A stretch of 64,000 nt of DNA from Agapanthus africanus (Eukaryota; Streptophyta; Magnoliopsida; Asparagales; Amaryllidaceae), in assembly GCA_030015575.1 (NCBI GenBank), contig JASDDO010000016.1:107589241-107653240 (forward strand). Direction: 5' to 3'. Below the pieces are notes generated by a model. The model was not told the origin of the DNA and did not search any database. It was given only the letters and a program-made list of their open reading frames with translations. A program made the translations under genes and the position numbers. Shown in pieces: positions 43,786 through 54,674 of this stretch (its first letter is position 1; each line of letters begins with the position of its first letter).

Positions 43786-44208
43786 ATGGCTGTTCATTTA
43801 TACAGTCTGCACGAATTCATTACCTATGAGGATATCCACGTACAGGGCCGTCACCAAAACCAAGAATTTACATATGCCCAGTGTGCGGAGATTATGGGTC
43901 GTCTGCACGCACGCGTTGGTTGGTTGCTTCCTCGCCGTTCTGCTCTCTTGAAAGTCGTGCTGGGAGCAATTTGGAGAGCAATTACGGGGTTTCACGAGGC
44001 CATTCCGCTTAATGCGCTGGATGATGTCGAAGACAAGGTGCATTCAGTGTACCTGTCGGGGCTGATCTCGAAGAAACGGCGAGATAGCCTCATTGACATT
44101 CTGCATCAAGTTTTTCAACAGACGACGATAATTGCTGCTTATCGAAGGATGGGGGCCTTGCCGAAGATCTTGACACGCGTGAGCGCGAGAGGATGCACAC
44201 GAGAATGA
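43786..44208 (+). CDS. Antisense ORF carried by C, unknown function
   Basis: 140 codons from ATG 43786 (MAVHLYSLHEF); an upstream ATG at 43735 would add 17 residues but lies before the possible splice acceptor. The product looks like a soluble helical protein: a charged N-terminus, a mid part with CAEIMGRLHARVGWLLPRR, then LISKKRRDSLIDILHQVFQQ. I recognise no domain. It runs opposite to gag-pol and has its own TATA box and leader. The reading seems frameshifted in the G5 run near 44150: another frame stays open and protein-like (Arg/Glu-rich, then a short C-terminus) to TAA 44289-44291. Antisense ORFs in this position are known for Tat elements such as Grande and Retand; homology to them is not tested. 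Confidence 0.6.
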   Translation: MAVHLYSLHEFITYEDIHVQGRHQNQEFTYAQCAEIMGRLHARVGWLLPRRSALLKVVLGAIWRAITGFHEAIPLNALDDVEDKVHSVYLSGLISKKRRDSLIDILHQVFQQTTIIAAYRRMGALPKILTRVSARGCTRE

Positions 44209-44291
44209 TCAGAAAGGCCAGAAAGACTCTAGATGGCCTTACTTTCGAATTCCTCAATCCATGCCCTGGATCTGAGGTTTTGCCATTGTAA

Positions 44292-44819
44292 ACATTTCAA
44301 TAATGCTGCTTTTGTTTATTGTCCTCATTGATGTATGAATTTTCCGAGTATGAATGACAAATCTTTTGCCTCCTTCCTTTTATTTTCTGCTTTGCTATTA
44401 GCATATTCTTCAAGTAAGCATAGCCTGTAAGCGATATAGAACATTCTGTCTTGAATATCTTGGGAAGTAGTGATGGCTTAGGAAGCAGGTTCAGGTCTGC
44501 TACCTAAGGCTTTTCATCTTCATGAGCCGTGAGGGTCTCATAAAGACTTTTCTCCCTACAGATCGAGAGGATCTCGTAGGTGTATTTTCTCCTCAGGAAT
44601 CGTGAGGATTCCTAAGTGCGTTTTCTCTTATAAGTCGTAAGGATCCTATAAGAGAATTTTCCCTCTTATGAGTCGAGAGGACCCGTAAGCGGTTGTTTCC
44701 CTCCTTGTCGAGATTCGACTTTGGAGAGTGTGACCCGTGAATAGTGTGCAAGAGTCTGTTTTGGGACGACTTGCAGGGCCCCAATGCTTAGGAAACAGGT
44801 TTTTTAATCCCCGCTGCCT
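44292..44819. repeat. C 3' region: short GAGGATCTCGTAGGTG-type repeats
   Basis: After the antisense ORF. 44470-44700 has degenerate ~40-bp repeats (AGTCGnGAGGATC...TAAG...TTTTCTC), each a small imperfect inverted repeat such as AGGAATC...GATTCCT. Related blocks recur at 47140-47340 and 47460-47640. No gene seen. Confidence 0.6.
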
Positions 44820-46280
44820 AAGGCTTTATCTTGCAAGTCGAGACGAATCGGGAAATCCTCGCGAAGACACTAATTTCTTCATGAGTCGAGACGAATCGAG
44901 CAGCTCTCTTCAAGGACACTAATTTCCCTGAGTCGAAGTATTTTGCCGAGGACACTGGTTTCCTCGAGGTTGAAACGAATCGGATTATTCCTGCAAAGAC
45001 ACCGTTTCTCTGCGGGCCGACGCGAATCAAGAAGCTCTCATCAAGGATGCTGATTTCCCTGAGTTGAGGAGGTTGCCAAGGACACTGATTTCCCTGGAGT
45101 TGAAACGAATCGAAGTATTCCTGCAAAGACACTGATTTCTCTGCGGGTCGACGCGAATCAAGATGTTCTCGTCAAGGACACTGGTTTCCCTGAGTCGAAG
45201 TATTTTGCCGAGGACACTGGTTTCCTCGAGGTTGCAACGAATCGGAGTATTCCTGCAAAGACACTGGTTTCTCTGCGGGACGACGCGAATCAAGAAGCTC
45301 TCATCAAGGACGCTGATTTCCCTGAATAGAGGTATTTGCCAAGGACGCTGATTTCCCTGGGGTTGAAACGAATCGAGGTATTCCTGCAAAGACGCTAGTT
45401 TCTCTGCGGGTCGACGCGAATCAAGAAGCTCTCATCAAGGACGCTAGTTTCCCTGAGTCGAAGTATTTTGCTGAGGATACTGGTTTCCTCGGAGTTGAAA
45501 CGAATCGGGGTATTCCTGCAAAGACACTGGTTTCTCTGCGGGTCGACACGAATCAAGAAGCTCTCATCAAGGACACTGGTTTCCCTGAGTCGAAGTATTT
45601 TGCCGAGGACACTGGTTTCCTCAGAGTTGAAACGAATCGGGGTATTCCTGCAAAGACACTGATTTCTCTGCGGGTCGACGCGAATCAAGATGTTCTCGTC
45701 AAGGACACTGGTTTCCCTGAGTCGAAGTATTTTGCCGAGGACACTGGTTTCCTCAGAGTTGAAACGAATCGGGGTATTCCTGCAAAGACATTGGTTCCTC
45801 TGCGGGCCGACGCGAATCAAGAAGCTCTCATCAAGGACACTGGTTTCCCTGAATCGAGGAGGTTGCCAAGGACACTAATTTCCCTGGGGTTGAAACGAAT
45901 CGAGGTGTTCCTGCAAAGACGCTAGTTTCTCTGCGAGTCGACGCGAATCAAGAAGCTCTTATCAAGGACACTGGTTTCCCTGAGTCGAAGTATTTTGCCG
46001 AGGACACTGGTTTCCTCGAGGTTGAAACGAATCGGAGTATTCCTGCAAAGACACTGGTTTCTTTGCGGGCCGACGCGAATCAAGAAGCTCTCATCAAGGA
46101 CACTGGTTTCCCTGAATCGAGGAGGTTGCCAAGGATACTAATTTCCCTGGGGTTGAAACGAATCGAGGTGTTCCTGCAAAGACGCCAGTTTCTCTGCGGG
46201 TCGACGCGAATCAAGAAGTTCTCGTCAAGGACGCTGATTTCTCTGAATCGACGTATTTGCCAAGGACACTGATTTCCTCG
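44820..46280. repeat. 132-bp tandem array in C 3' region (about 11 copies)
   Basis: The marker CTGCAAAGAC recurs at 44991, 45121, 45253, 45383, 45516, 45648, 45780, 45911, 46043 and 46173, a period of 130-133 bp. Each unit is itself made of three related ~44-bp blocks (AAGGACACTGGTTTCCCTGA-like). Because 132 is a multiple of three, long ORFs stay open in the array on both strands (for example 45395-45820 minus); these are a by-product of the period. Tandem arrays between integrase and 3' LTR are typical of Tat elements and known seeds of satellite DNA. Confidence 0.9.
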
Positions 46281-47136
46281 TAGTTTGAGATGATCTCTGG
46301 TGGTCTTTCAGGTTTTATATGAGTTACCGTCAAGACCCCGAAGCTAGGAATTTGTTCTTCGCTTCGCTTGCTGTGGTGTGTCCGAATCCTGTTGGAGGAG
46401 GGACGCTGTAGTGACATTTCGTCTGTTGTGTAGAGACGAACGCCGAAGTGGTGATCACTCCACGCTGGGGTGAGATGATCTCCGATTGTCTTTCGGGCTT
46501 TATATGAGTTGCCGTCAAGACTTGGCTCCGTTCTCTGATGGAGCATGGGGAGGAAAGATGTGTTTCCTTCTTTGTTTGCGCCCCTGGATTGTATACAGGG
46601 ATTGCTGTGATATCGCCTGTAGGGAAAAGGTTTCATTCATTTTCATATCATTATTTTATTTCCGCGATGCTCTATCATTTCAGCTTTTATATCGCGAAGG
46701 TCGCCATTGCCCAATCATTTCGGCTATTTTTCGCGGTGCCCAATCATTTCGGCTATTTATTTTGTTTTCACTCGCTGCTTTTTATTGCGAGTTGCCCAAT
46801 CATTTCGGCTATTTTGCATGCATACATTTTTACTTGCTGCTTTTTATTGCAAGTTGCCCCATCATTTCGGCTATTTTGTATGCATGTATGGCTCGCTGAT
46901 GATTTTTTTTTTATCGCGAGTGTGGAACTTGGAATCTGGTGCTAATCTCAGCATCAGTATCGCTACAACTGGAATACTGCCAGGAGCGAATCATCATTTG
47001 CCATGAAAGGACTTGGAATTTGATACCGATTTAGGCATCGGCATCGCTTCAACTGGGATATTGCCAGGAGCGAATCATCATTTGCCTCTGTCGATGTTGA
47101 ACAAAGGTGGCTTAGCAAACAGGGTTAGGATCCCGT
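46281..47136. repeat. C 3' region: assorted short duplications
   Basis: Three sets. A ~55-bp pair (GAGATGATCTC...TATATGAGTT) at about 46286 and 46471. Four copies of CCAATCATTTCGGCTATTTT (one CCCATC) at about 46709-46877. An ~80-bp pair ending GCCAGGAGCGAATCATCATT at 46926-47003 and 47008-47086. ORFs here follow the repeats and show no protein family. Confidence 0.65.
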
Positions 47137-47936
47137 CGACTAAGGCTTTTGACTTCATGAGCCGTAAGGGTCTCACAAAGGTATTTCTCCCTGCGAGTCG
47201 TGAGGATCTCGTAGGTGTGTTTTATCCTTAGGAATCGTGAGGATTCCTAAGTGTATGTTCCCCTGTAAGTCATAAGGATCTTACAAAAGGGTTTTCTCCT
47301 TATAAGTCGAGAGGACTTACAAGGGTTGTTCACCATATGGACATATCCCTAGCCACGGGTGGGACTTGGTTAGGGAAATGCTTATTCGTGCCCGTGGATT
47401 GTATACAAGGATCAATATTGAGCCACCTGTAGGGCAATATCGAAGGTTGTGGGACTTTCAAATCTTACGAGCTGTGAGGGTCCCATAAGAGAGTTCTCCT
47501 TACGAGTCGTGAGGATCTCGCAACTGTATTTTCTCCTTAGGAATCATGGGGATCCCTAAGTGTGTTGCTCCCTTGTGAGTCATAAGGATCTCACGCGGGT
47601 GGTTTCTCCTTACAAGGTCAAGAGGACCCTGTAAGTGTCTTTTAACGAGGTTGCGCCCTTTCGGGTTTTCACAAACACTCGCCGGTAGCCCTGCTGTTTT
47701 TACTCACGGAGCCCTTTCGGGTTTTCATCCGTGCCCACTTTGCTTATGGACATACCATCTTTTTTTATTCTTTATTTTTTTTATTCTTTTTATTCTTTTT
47801 TCTAACGAGGCCGCGCCCTTTCGGGTTTTCACAAACACTCGCCGGTAGCCCTGCTGTTTTTACTCACGGAGCCCTTTCGGGTTTTCATCCGTGCCCATTT
47901 CGCTTATGGACATACCGTCTTTATTATTATATATTT

Positions 47937-47968
<32 letters not shown>

Positions 47969-48169
47969 CTCGTCGGCCTGAGGATGCTGCGGTAGTTTAA
48001 AGACGTTTCGGTCGTCAGCTAGTTTTAGGACGTAGTGGTCCGTCATTAGTTTAAGGACGTTTCGGTCCGTTGCTGAAGAATGCCGGTTACTACTTATAGA
48101 ATTTGGGCTTAGGAAGATAGCGAGTGGACATAGTTGTCGTCATCTATCATTGACCTAGGCTGTAACTCA
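47137..48169. repeat. C 3' region: two-copy 160-bp repeat and poly-pyrimidine spacers
   Basis: GAGGATCTCGTAGGTG-type repeats to 47640, then a repeat beginning AACGAGGTTGCGCCCTTTCG at about 47643 and again at 47802. The copies are separated by T-rich runs. 47990-48080 carries GGAC-N6-GTCC dyads like those in the LTR. Then the integrase stop. Confidence 0.65.
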
Positions 48170-49348
48170 TTAGGCGTAGTATTTCTTTAGGAAGCGACCG
48201 TTTATTGGCCTGAAAGGCCTTTCACCGTGCATATCCATGAGTAGATAGGCTCCACCCTGGTAGACCTTGTCTATGATGTACGGGCCTTCATAGTTCGGCT
48301 CGAACTTTCCCCGTTTAGCACGATTGGGGATCATAGGTCTTTTGACCACTAGCACGGGTTCGCCTTGGCGGAATGTCCTCGGCCTGGTCAATCTTTCATA
48401 TGAGCGCGTCATCTTTGCTTTATAAGCCTCCAGATTTTGTTGCGCTATGAGCCGGGTTTCATCAAGGGCATCAAGCTCCTCAAGCCGAAGGTGAGCATTT
48501 TCTTCGTCCGTCAGCTCGGAGTGGACTGCCACTCGTAGAGAGGATAATTCTATTTCGAGGGGGAGTACTGCATCTGTACCGAAAACCAACGTGTACGGCG
48601 TTGTGTTTGTGGCCGTCTTGAACGTAGTTCGATACGCCCAGAGAGCTTCTTGCAGTCTCTCGTGCCAGTCCCTTTTATTTCGGGACACCGTATTCTTTAC
48701 GATCTTCATCAAAGTCTTGTTGAAAGCCTCAGCTAGACCGTTAGCTCGGGGATTATAAACTAAGGAATATATACAGTCTATATTGTGTTGTTGCGCGAAG
48801 CGGCTGATCTTGTGGCTTCTGTAGGCTGGCCCGTTATCGGAGATGATCCGTCGCGGAGTTCCAAACCGATAAATGACGCGCGTCTTGAAGAAATGGAGGA
48901 TATTCTCCGTCTTCACTTCCCTCAGCGGTACTGCTTCTGCCCATTTGGAGAAGTAGTTAGTCGTCGCCAAGATGAATCGATGTCCCCTGGACGATGCTGG
49001 TTTGATGGGGCTGATTATGTCAGTTCCCCACATTTCGAACGGCCAGCTGGCCACTGTTGGATATAGAGGATTTGGATGCTGATGGATAAAGTCCCCATGA
49101 ATCTGGCATGAGTGGAATTTCTTCGCATATTCGAGGCAATCCTGAATCATCGTGGGCCAATAGTAGCCCATTCGTTTAATCTTCAACTTCATCTTCGTGC
49201 CTGCTTGGTGAGAACCGCAGAGTCTGTCGTGAACTTCCTGAACGATTCTTTTCACTTCGTCAGGTCCCAGGCATCTCAACCACAGAGAATCAAACGACCT
49301 CTTGTATAGAGTATCATTAACGAAGGCGAAAGACAGAGCTCGTTTCAT
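48170..49348 (-). pseudogene. C integrase
   Basis: 392 codons in a frame different from gag-RT. Zinc domain: HDRLCGSH is present, but the first Cys of the C-x2-C pair is Phe (KKFHSCQ; codon at 49115-49117, TGC to TTC by inference), so zinc binding should fail. The D,D35E core is complete: MWGTDIISPI, ISDNGPAYRS, GLAEAFNKTL. A GPY motif (YEGPYIID) and a short C-terminal tail follow. No chromodomain, as expected for Tat. The frame is open upstream to a stop at 49436-49438, so this was the polyprotein C-terminus. Confidence 0.9.
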
Positions 49349-49435
49349 AAGCTGATGTCTTGAGGACGCATCTTCATGCGTTCGACGGGATTTGAAGTAG
49401 TCTATAAATACTTCTCTCCAATCCTTAGCCTTTTC

Positions 49436-49985
49436 CTAGTATTTTATTTGCATAGCCCTTTGCTCAGTCGCTCCCTTCTCTTCGGGTGATTCCGGAGATA
49501 TTTCCGCTGGGGCGAGCACCCGACGGCTTTGTACCACGATTCTGACGTCATCGAGGTTCTCATCAGCTAGTTTCTTAGCGAGCTTGGCTAGTGCATCTGC
49601 TTTGCTATTCTCTGCACGCGGTATGTTTTCCAAAGTGTAAGAAGGAATTTGGGTCAACAGTTGTTGCACTTTTTCGCCGTACTTCACCAGTTCTGGCTTG
49701 CACGTCTGGTAGTCGCCGTTTACTTGACTAACGACCAGTTAAGAATCTCCATATATGAGGAGGTTTTCAATTCCCATGTCGATGGCGATCTTGAGGCCTG
49801 CTATTAAAGCTTCGTATTCGGCTTCATTGTTTGTCCTCGGCTCTGTTAAGGAGAAAGCAAAGCGCATTATCCCTCCTTGTGGAGTTACGAAGATCAGGCC
49901 TACCACCGATTTGATTATAGGGGTCTTTGTTTGCGCTTCTTCATGGAAGACGCTCCATCAAAATAAAGTTCCCATCGGGTATCAC
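49436..49985 (-). pseudogene. C second (archaeal-type) RNase H
   Basis: On the minus strand: WELYFDGASS, then TPQGG...FSLTEPRTNNEAEYEALIAG, then LLIYGDS, a stop, LVVSQVNGDYQTC, and ENIPRAENSKADALAKLA. These are the Asp, Glu and Asp motifs of the extra RNase H that defines the Tat lineage. The stop (TAA, 49739-49741) sits where Gln is usual, so CAA to TAA. A further frameshift after FDGASSMKK separates it from the RT frame. Non-functional in this copy. Confidence 0.85.
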
Positions 49986-52277
49986 TACCGTCGATCGCAT
50001 CAAACGCGTGTTCGTCGGCAGCTCGCAATTTAGAGGGGAAACGGCCGGTATCGGATGCTCAGCGAGGAAGTCGGCGATGGCCTGGCCTTTCACTGCCTTA
50101 AGAGGCTGATAAGTTATTGAAAAATCCATTAAGAGCAAGGCCCATTTAGCGAGTCTCCCTGTCAATATGGCCTTCGACATTAAATATTTAAGGGGGTCCA
50201 CCTTCGAAATGAGATGGACTTCATGCGCCAACGCGTAGTGCCTGAGCTTTGTTATCGCGAAGATCAACGCCAGGCAGTGTTTTTCGATGGGGGAGTAGTT
50301 GCTTTCTGCCCCCAGGAGAACTCGACTTAAGTAATAAAGAGCTCTTTATTTCCCTTGGTCATTCTCTTGTGCCCATAATGCGCTTAAGGAACCTTCGAGG
50401 GCAGTTGTATAAAGAATGAGAGGTTTTCCCTTGACCGGAGCAGCCAACACTGGCGGATTCTGCAGGTATTGCTTGATTTCGTCCAGCGCGCTCTGGCATT
50501 TGTGATCCCAGATGAACGGGGTTCCCTTCTTCATCAGGTGGATGTAAGGACGGCAGTTTCCTGAGAGATTGGCTATAAATCGCCGAATATACGCGAGCTT
50601 CCCTTGGAGAGACCGCAATTGCTTAAGAGTCCTTGGCGGAGGCATTTCCATGATCGCCTTAATCTTTGACAGATCTATCTCAATACCTCGGTGTCGGATG
50701 ATGAATCCTAGGAATTTGCCCGAGGAAACTCCGAATGCGCACTTGAGACGGTTCATCTTCAAGTTGTATTGCCGAAGGCGTTGAAATACGGTCTTCAGAT
50801 GCTCTAAATGCTCTTCGTATGATTTGCTTTTAACCACGAGGTCGTCGATATAGCATTCGACGATTTCATGTATAAGGTCATCGAAGATCTTCGTCATGGA
50901 CGTCTGATAGGTGGCACCAGCGTTCTTTAGACTGAAGGGCATCACATTGTAGCAGAATATACCCAGCGGGGTCCGGAAAGCGGTGTGCTTCTGGTCTTCA
51001 GGGTGCATCTTTATCTGATTATATCCTGATGAGCCGTCCATGAAAGAGAAAACCTCGTGAGTGGACGTGTTATCTATCATCAGCTCGGTGACCGGTACTG
51101 GGAAATCATCCTTCGGGCAGGCTTTATTGAGATCCCGAAAGTCTACACATATGCGCACAATCCCATTTTTCTTCATCACCGGAACGATGTTGGCGATCCA
51201 ATCGGGATACTGAACTTCCTGAATAAACCCAGAGTCGATTAATTTCTTGACTTCGGCATTAATGCTTATCTCAAGCTCGAGCCGCATTCTTCTCGGTGCT
51301 TGTTTGATTAGCTTAACGTCCTGGGATATCGCCAATTTATGCACAGCAATTTCTGGATCTAGTCCTGGCATTTCAGAATAGTTCCATGCGAAGCAATCTT
51401 TATACTGTACAAGCATGTCCTTTAATGAAGCCACCCTTTCTTCAGATAGCAGCTCACTGACGAATGTCGGTCGCGGGTCGTTCGCCGTCCCCAACTCAAT
51501 TTTCTTAAGGCTATCCGCCGTGGTGTGTATCCCATCTTCCAGCTCTTTTGGCGCTGGTGGGAATTCTGAGATCACCTTGTCATTGCTGTTTTCGAAGCAC
51601 CAAGGAAGGTCATCCACATTCTCGGGCTCTTCTTTTGATATCGTTATCATATGACAAGTACGAGCTCGCTTCCAAGACCGATGTGTATTTGGTTCTACTA
51701 TCGTAGCCTTGGGTTCGTGCTTCTGTGGCGGCGTCACCATCCAACTGTCAGATAGAGTAAACTTGCCGAGCTGATACTGATCTTCGACCCAATTTTTGAA
51801 GGTGAAGCAATCTTCGAGAGGGTGCCCTATTATCCTGTGATAAGAGCAATAGTTCGGGTGTGAGACTTCGCCTGCATGTTCGGGGTGCTTAGACTTCGGA
51901 AGTGTAAGAATTTGGTGCTTTATAGCCAGGTCAAGTATCTTCTTTGTCATGTCTTGAGGAAAAGAGTACGCTTGACTCATTTTCTTCATAAGGGACAAAT
52001 CCAGACCGCTCGATTCCCGCTCATGTGACTTCTTGGTCCCGCTTTGTCGTTGCTGAATGTCTTTTCCGCTTTTTGACTTGTTTCTGCCTCTGCGTCGGGC
52101 CTTTTTTGCAACAGGTTGACGGGGAGCGGCATTTTCGTCTTTCACAGCCTGTTGAAGGAGGCGCTGCATTCTGGCTTTCTCGTAAATGGCCATTTCGCGA
52201 TTGTGGTCGTCTCGAACTTTTTGACCAGCTTCCCTTATAAGCTTGTACATTTGTTCTTCGAACGACGGACTGGGCAT
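49986..52277 (-). pseudogene. C reverse transcriptase and RNase H
   Basis: In the same frame as gag and PR, after the stop at 52323. The N-terminal ~190 residues repeat a Gag-like module (YSFPQ, LP..K.P, YCSYHRIIGHPLEDC at 51807-51848, EDQYQLGKF). The RT follows: VRICVDFRDLNKACPKDDFP, FMDGSSGYNQI, catalytic YIDD at 50841-50852, KMNRLKCAFGV, then the connection and RNase H. A TAA at 50346-50348 interrupts before ALYYLSRVL; the frame then continues through the RNase H end (ADFLAEHPI). Apart from the nonsense codon the catalytic motifs are kept. Confidence 0.9.
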
Positions 52278-52322
52278 TTTTACGTCGGGGACTTTTTCTG
52301 GTTTAGGGTTAACATCTTCCCA

Positions 52323-54653
52323 TTAAGCATCCCCTTCTTCATCAAAGTTATGCACGACATAGCAGTCGCGGAGTAGCTCCCGTTTCTTGGACCGAACATA
52401 TCCAAGCCCGATTGCTTCCATTCTCCCATTGGGCAATTTGTGCTGAGTTCCGGGAACGTTCCAGACCCTGTCATAGAATTTGGCTTTTCGAGCGGTCTGT
52501 TTGAAGGGTATCCCTTGGCGCTTCAATAGCCTTTTCAATCCTTCCGTGTAATATCTAGGCAGACGGATGGGCTGAAGCCTGTCAAGTGTAGGATCTGCAC
52601 CGTGCCAGATTTCTTTTTCCACCTTGGTTTCCCCGGAACGGTGGAATAGAATCGCCTTTTCGCTTTCTCTCCTGGGAGGGACATAGAACGTCTGCAGCTC
52701 CTCTACACCATAGGTATCAAGCGTGTCCAGTTCTTTATGATGTTTGGACGGAACCATAGCAACTTGCAAAGTTTGCTCTTCATCAGCGAATGTTTGTATT
52801 GAAGGCCGAGCAGAGAATATAGCATGGACCTCGTCTTCTGGGTCGCTGCCGAAGATCAGCATGGGAGCGGACGGTCCCGACTTGTTGTGCTGAGGTGGCC
52901 CGGAATAGACTATCTCTTCGTCCTCCTCGGTATCGCTCCCTAAGACCGGGATGGTGGCGTTAGCTTTGTTCTCCTGTTTGTGACATCTTTCTGTGTCCTC
53001 GAAATCCGGTAAGAAGTATTTTGCATCTTCATATTTGCGGACTTCGTTCACGGAGAATGGGTTCAGCTCTCCTGTTACGGTATACTCGAGACCATCCTTA
53101 AAATATTTCATACACTGATGCTGTGTAGAAGGGATGATGTTGTACTCGTGTAACCATGGTCGGCCGAGCAAAGCATTATAGCATGTCTTCGCGTCTATGA
53201 CGTAGAATTTAATGTCCGTGACGAGCAGCCCAAAGCGCAACGTCAGTATCACAGACCCGAGAGTCTGTGATGATTGAGAGTCGAACCCAGAGATGGTGAT
53301 CTTGTCCCGAGCAAGGTGCTGGACGCTCATGCAGATTTCCTTCAATACCCGTACATTGAGGAGATTGACGGAAGACCCATTGTCAACCAAGATTTTGCCT
53401 ATCTTTATATCATGGCAGTATCCTGAGACATAGAGGGGGAGATTGTGTTCGCACGTCCCAAGGAGGAGGTCTTCATCACCGAAAGTGACATTAGCTGTAC
53501 GCACCTCTTCCAGCTCGTCCTTCATCTTTTCTTCGGCGAGAAAAGCTTGGAATTGCTCTGGCTCTTGTAGCGCTTTGATCAATGATTCTCTTGCTTCTTT
53601 TGATAGTAAGAGGGCATCAAGAATGCTGAGCTGCGAGGGTAGCTTCCTCAAGTGCGCCAGAACGTTGTAGTCCACCTTATTTCTCTTTGGCGGGTCCTTG
53701 GCGGTTAGCTTCTCTATGACTTGGTCATCTAAGGCGATATCCTCAAAGACCTTTTCTTTCCCCTTATCTTTTTTATTTGAGGGTCCAAGATTCTTTTCGG
53801 GTAGTGTACGATTACGCAGCTGGATATTTTCGCAAGCCTTCAGCTCTTCCTCCTTTCCCGAGGTGGACTCTTTAAAGAGAGGGCTAAGCTCCATTTCCTC
53901 GTCAGAGTCGCTCCCGAATGTGAGAACTTGCGCTTCCCCGGCGTTAACTATGCGACAGTCGCCGGTAGTTCTTCTAAGCTCTTCTGTCGTACTTTTCCGC
54001 TCCCGACGAGTTTTGCACTTCTCCCGTTTAAAATGTTGCCGGTGAACAACATACCCTTGCCACCATGTATTGAAAGGTTTGCACTCTTCGGTGGGGTGCG
54101 AAACCTTCCGATGATATAAGCAATAGGAAGGGTGCATTTCTGCTTTGCCGGCAATGTTTCCTTCAGAGGGTGGCAGCTTCATCCCCATCGACATGGCTTT
54201 AGCAAACCTCTTCCTCGTCTTGAATTTGATTTTGTCCGCAATGGATGTACTTTGATTTGACGGGGTTGTCTTGACCTTTTCGTCTAATCGCCGGCGGTTG
54301 TCCTTTTCAAATAGGAGCGTCTCGCGTTCCCGATCAGCCTTACTTTTCAACAGAGCTTCATTGAGGAATGCATCAATGGTTTCATCTGATGGCCCCAGAA
54401 GTTTCGGTTCAGGATCTTCCCCCAGCTTCTCAGTGCAAGGAGTTCTCTCATCGTCCGTAAACGACTGAGAGACCACATGACAACTCGCCACGTATTCCTC
54501 GGATTCATCCGACGAGCTCTCTCCCTCATCTTCCTCTTGAAAGACGTGGTTGAGGAACTCCTGGAGTGTGACGGGAGTCCGTGCCTTTTGATTGTATTCC
54601 TCCAGCGCGTCAATTTGTTTCTGTAAGTCCGTGCGCTTGTCACCAGGCTTCAC
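52323..54653 (-). pseudogene. C protease region with second knuckle-like module
   Basis: 776 codons in the gag frame, separated from gag by TAG (54675-54677) and from RT by TAA (52323-52325). The N-terminal half is charged, with a second CHHC module (YCLYHRKVSHPTEEC, 54081-54122). The aspartic protease is in the middle: LVDNGSSVNLL, then ITISGFDSQS and YNALLGRPWLHEY. The C-terminal third (HGADPTLDRLQPIRLPRYYT ...) is a linker to RT; I recognise no domain in it. Probably part of one gag-pol polyprotein originally. Confidence 0.88.
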
Positions 54654-54674
54654 GGGCTTTCTGGATCTCTTCTT

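Noticed and set aside
44820-46280. Regular repeats resembling a CRISPR or protein-repeat gene
   Set aside because: The 132-bp units are similar throughout with no unique spacers; ORFs stay open because the period is a multiple of three, on both strands.
52025-52376. Plus-strand ORFs with hydrophobic starts inside C
   Set aside because: Antisense to the well-supported minus-strand polyprotein; no domain and no promoter, unlike the ORF at 43786.
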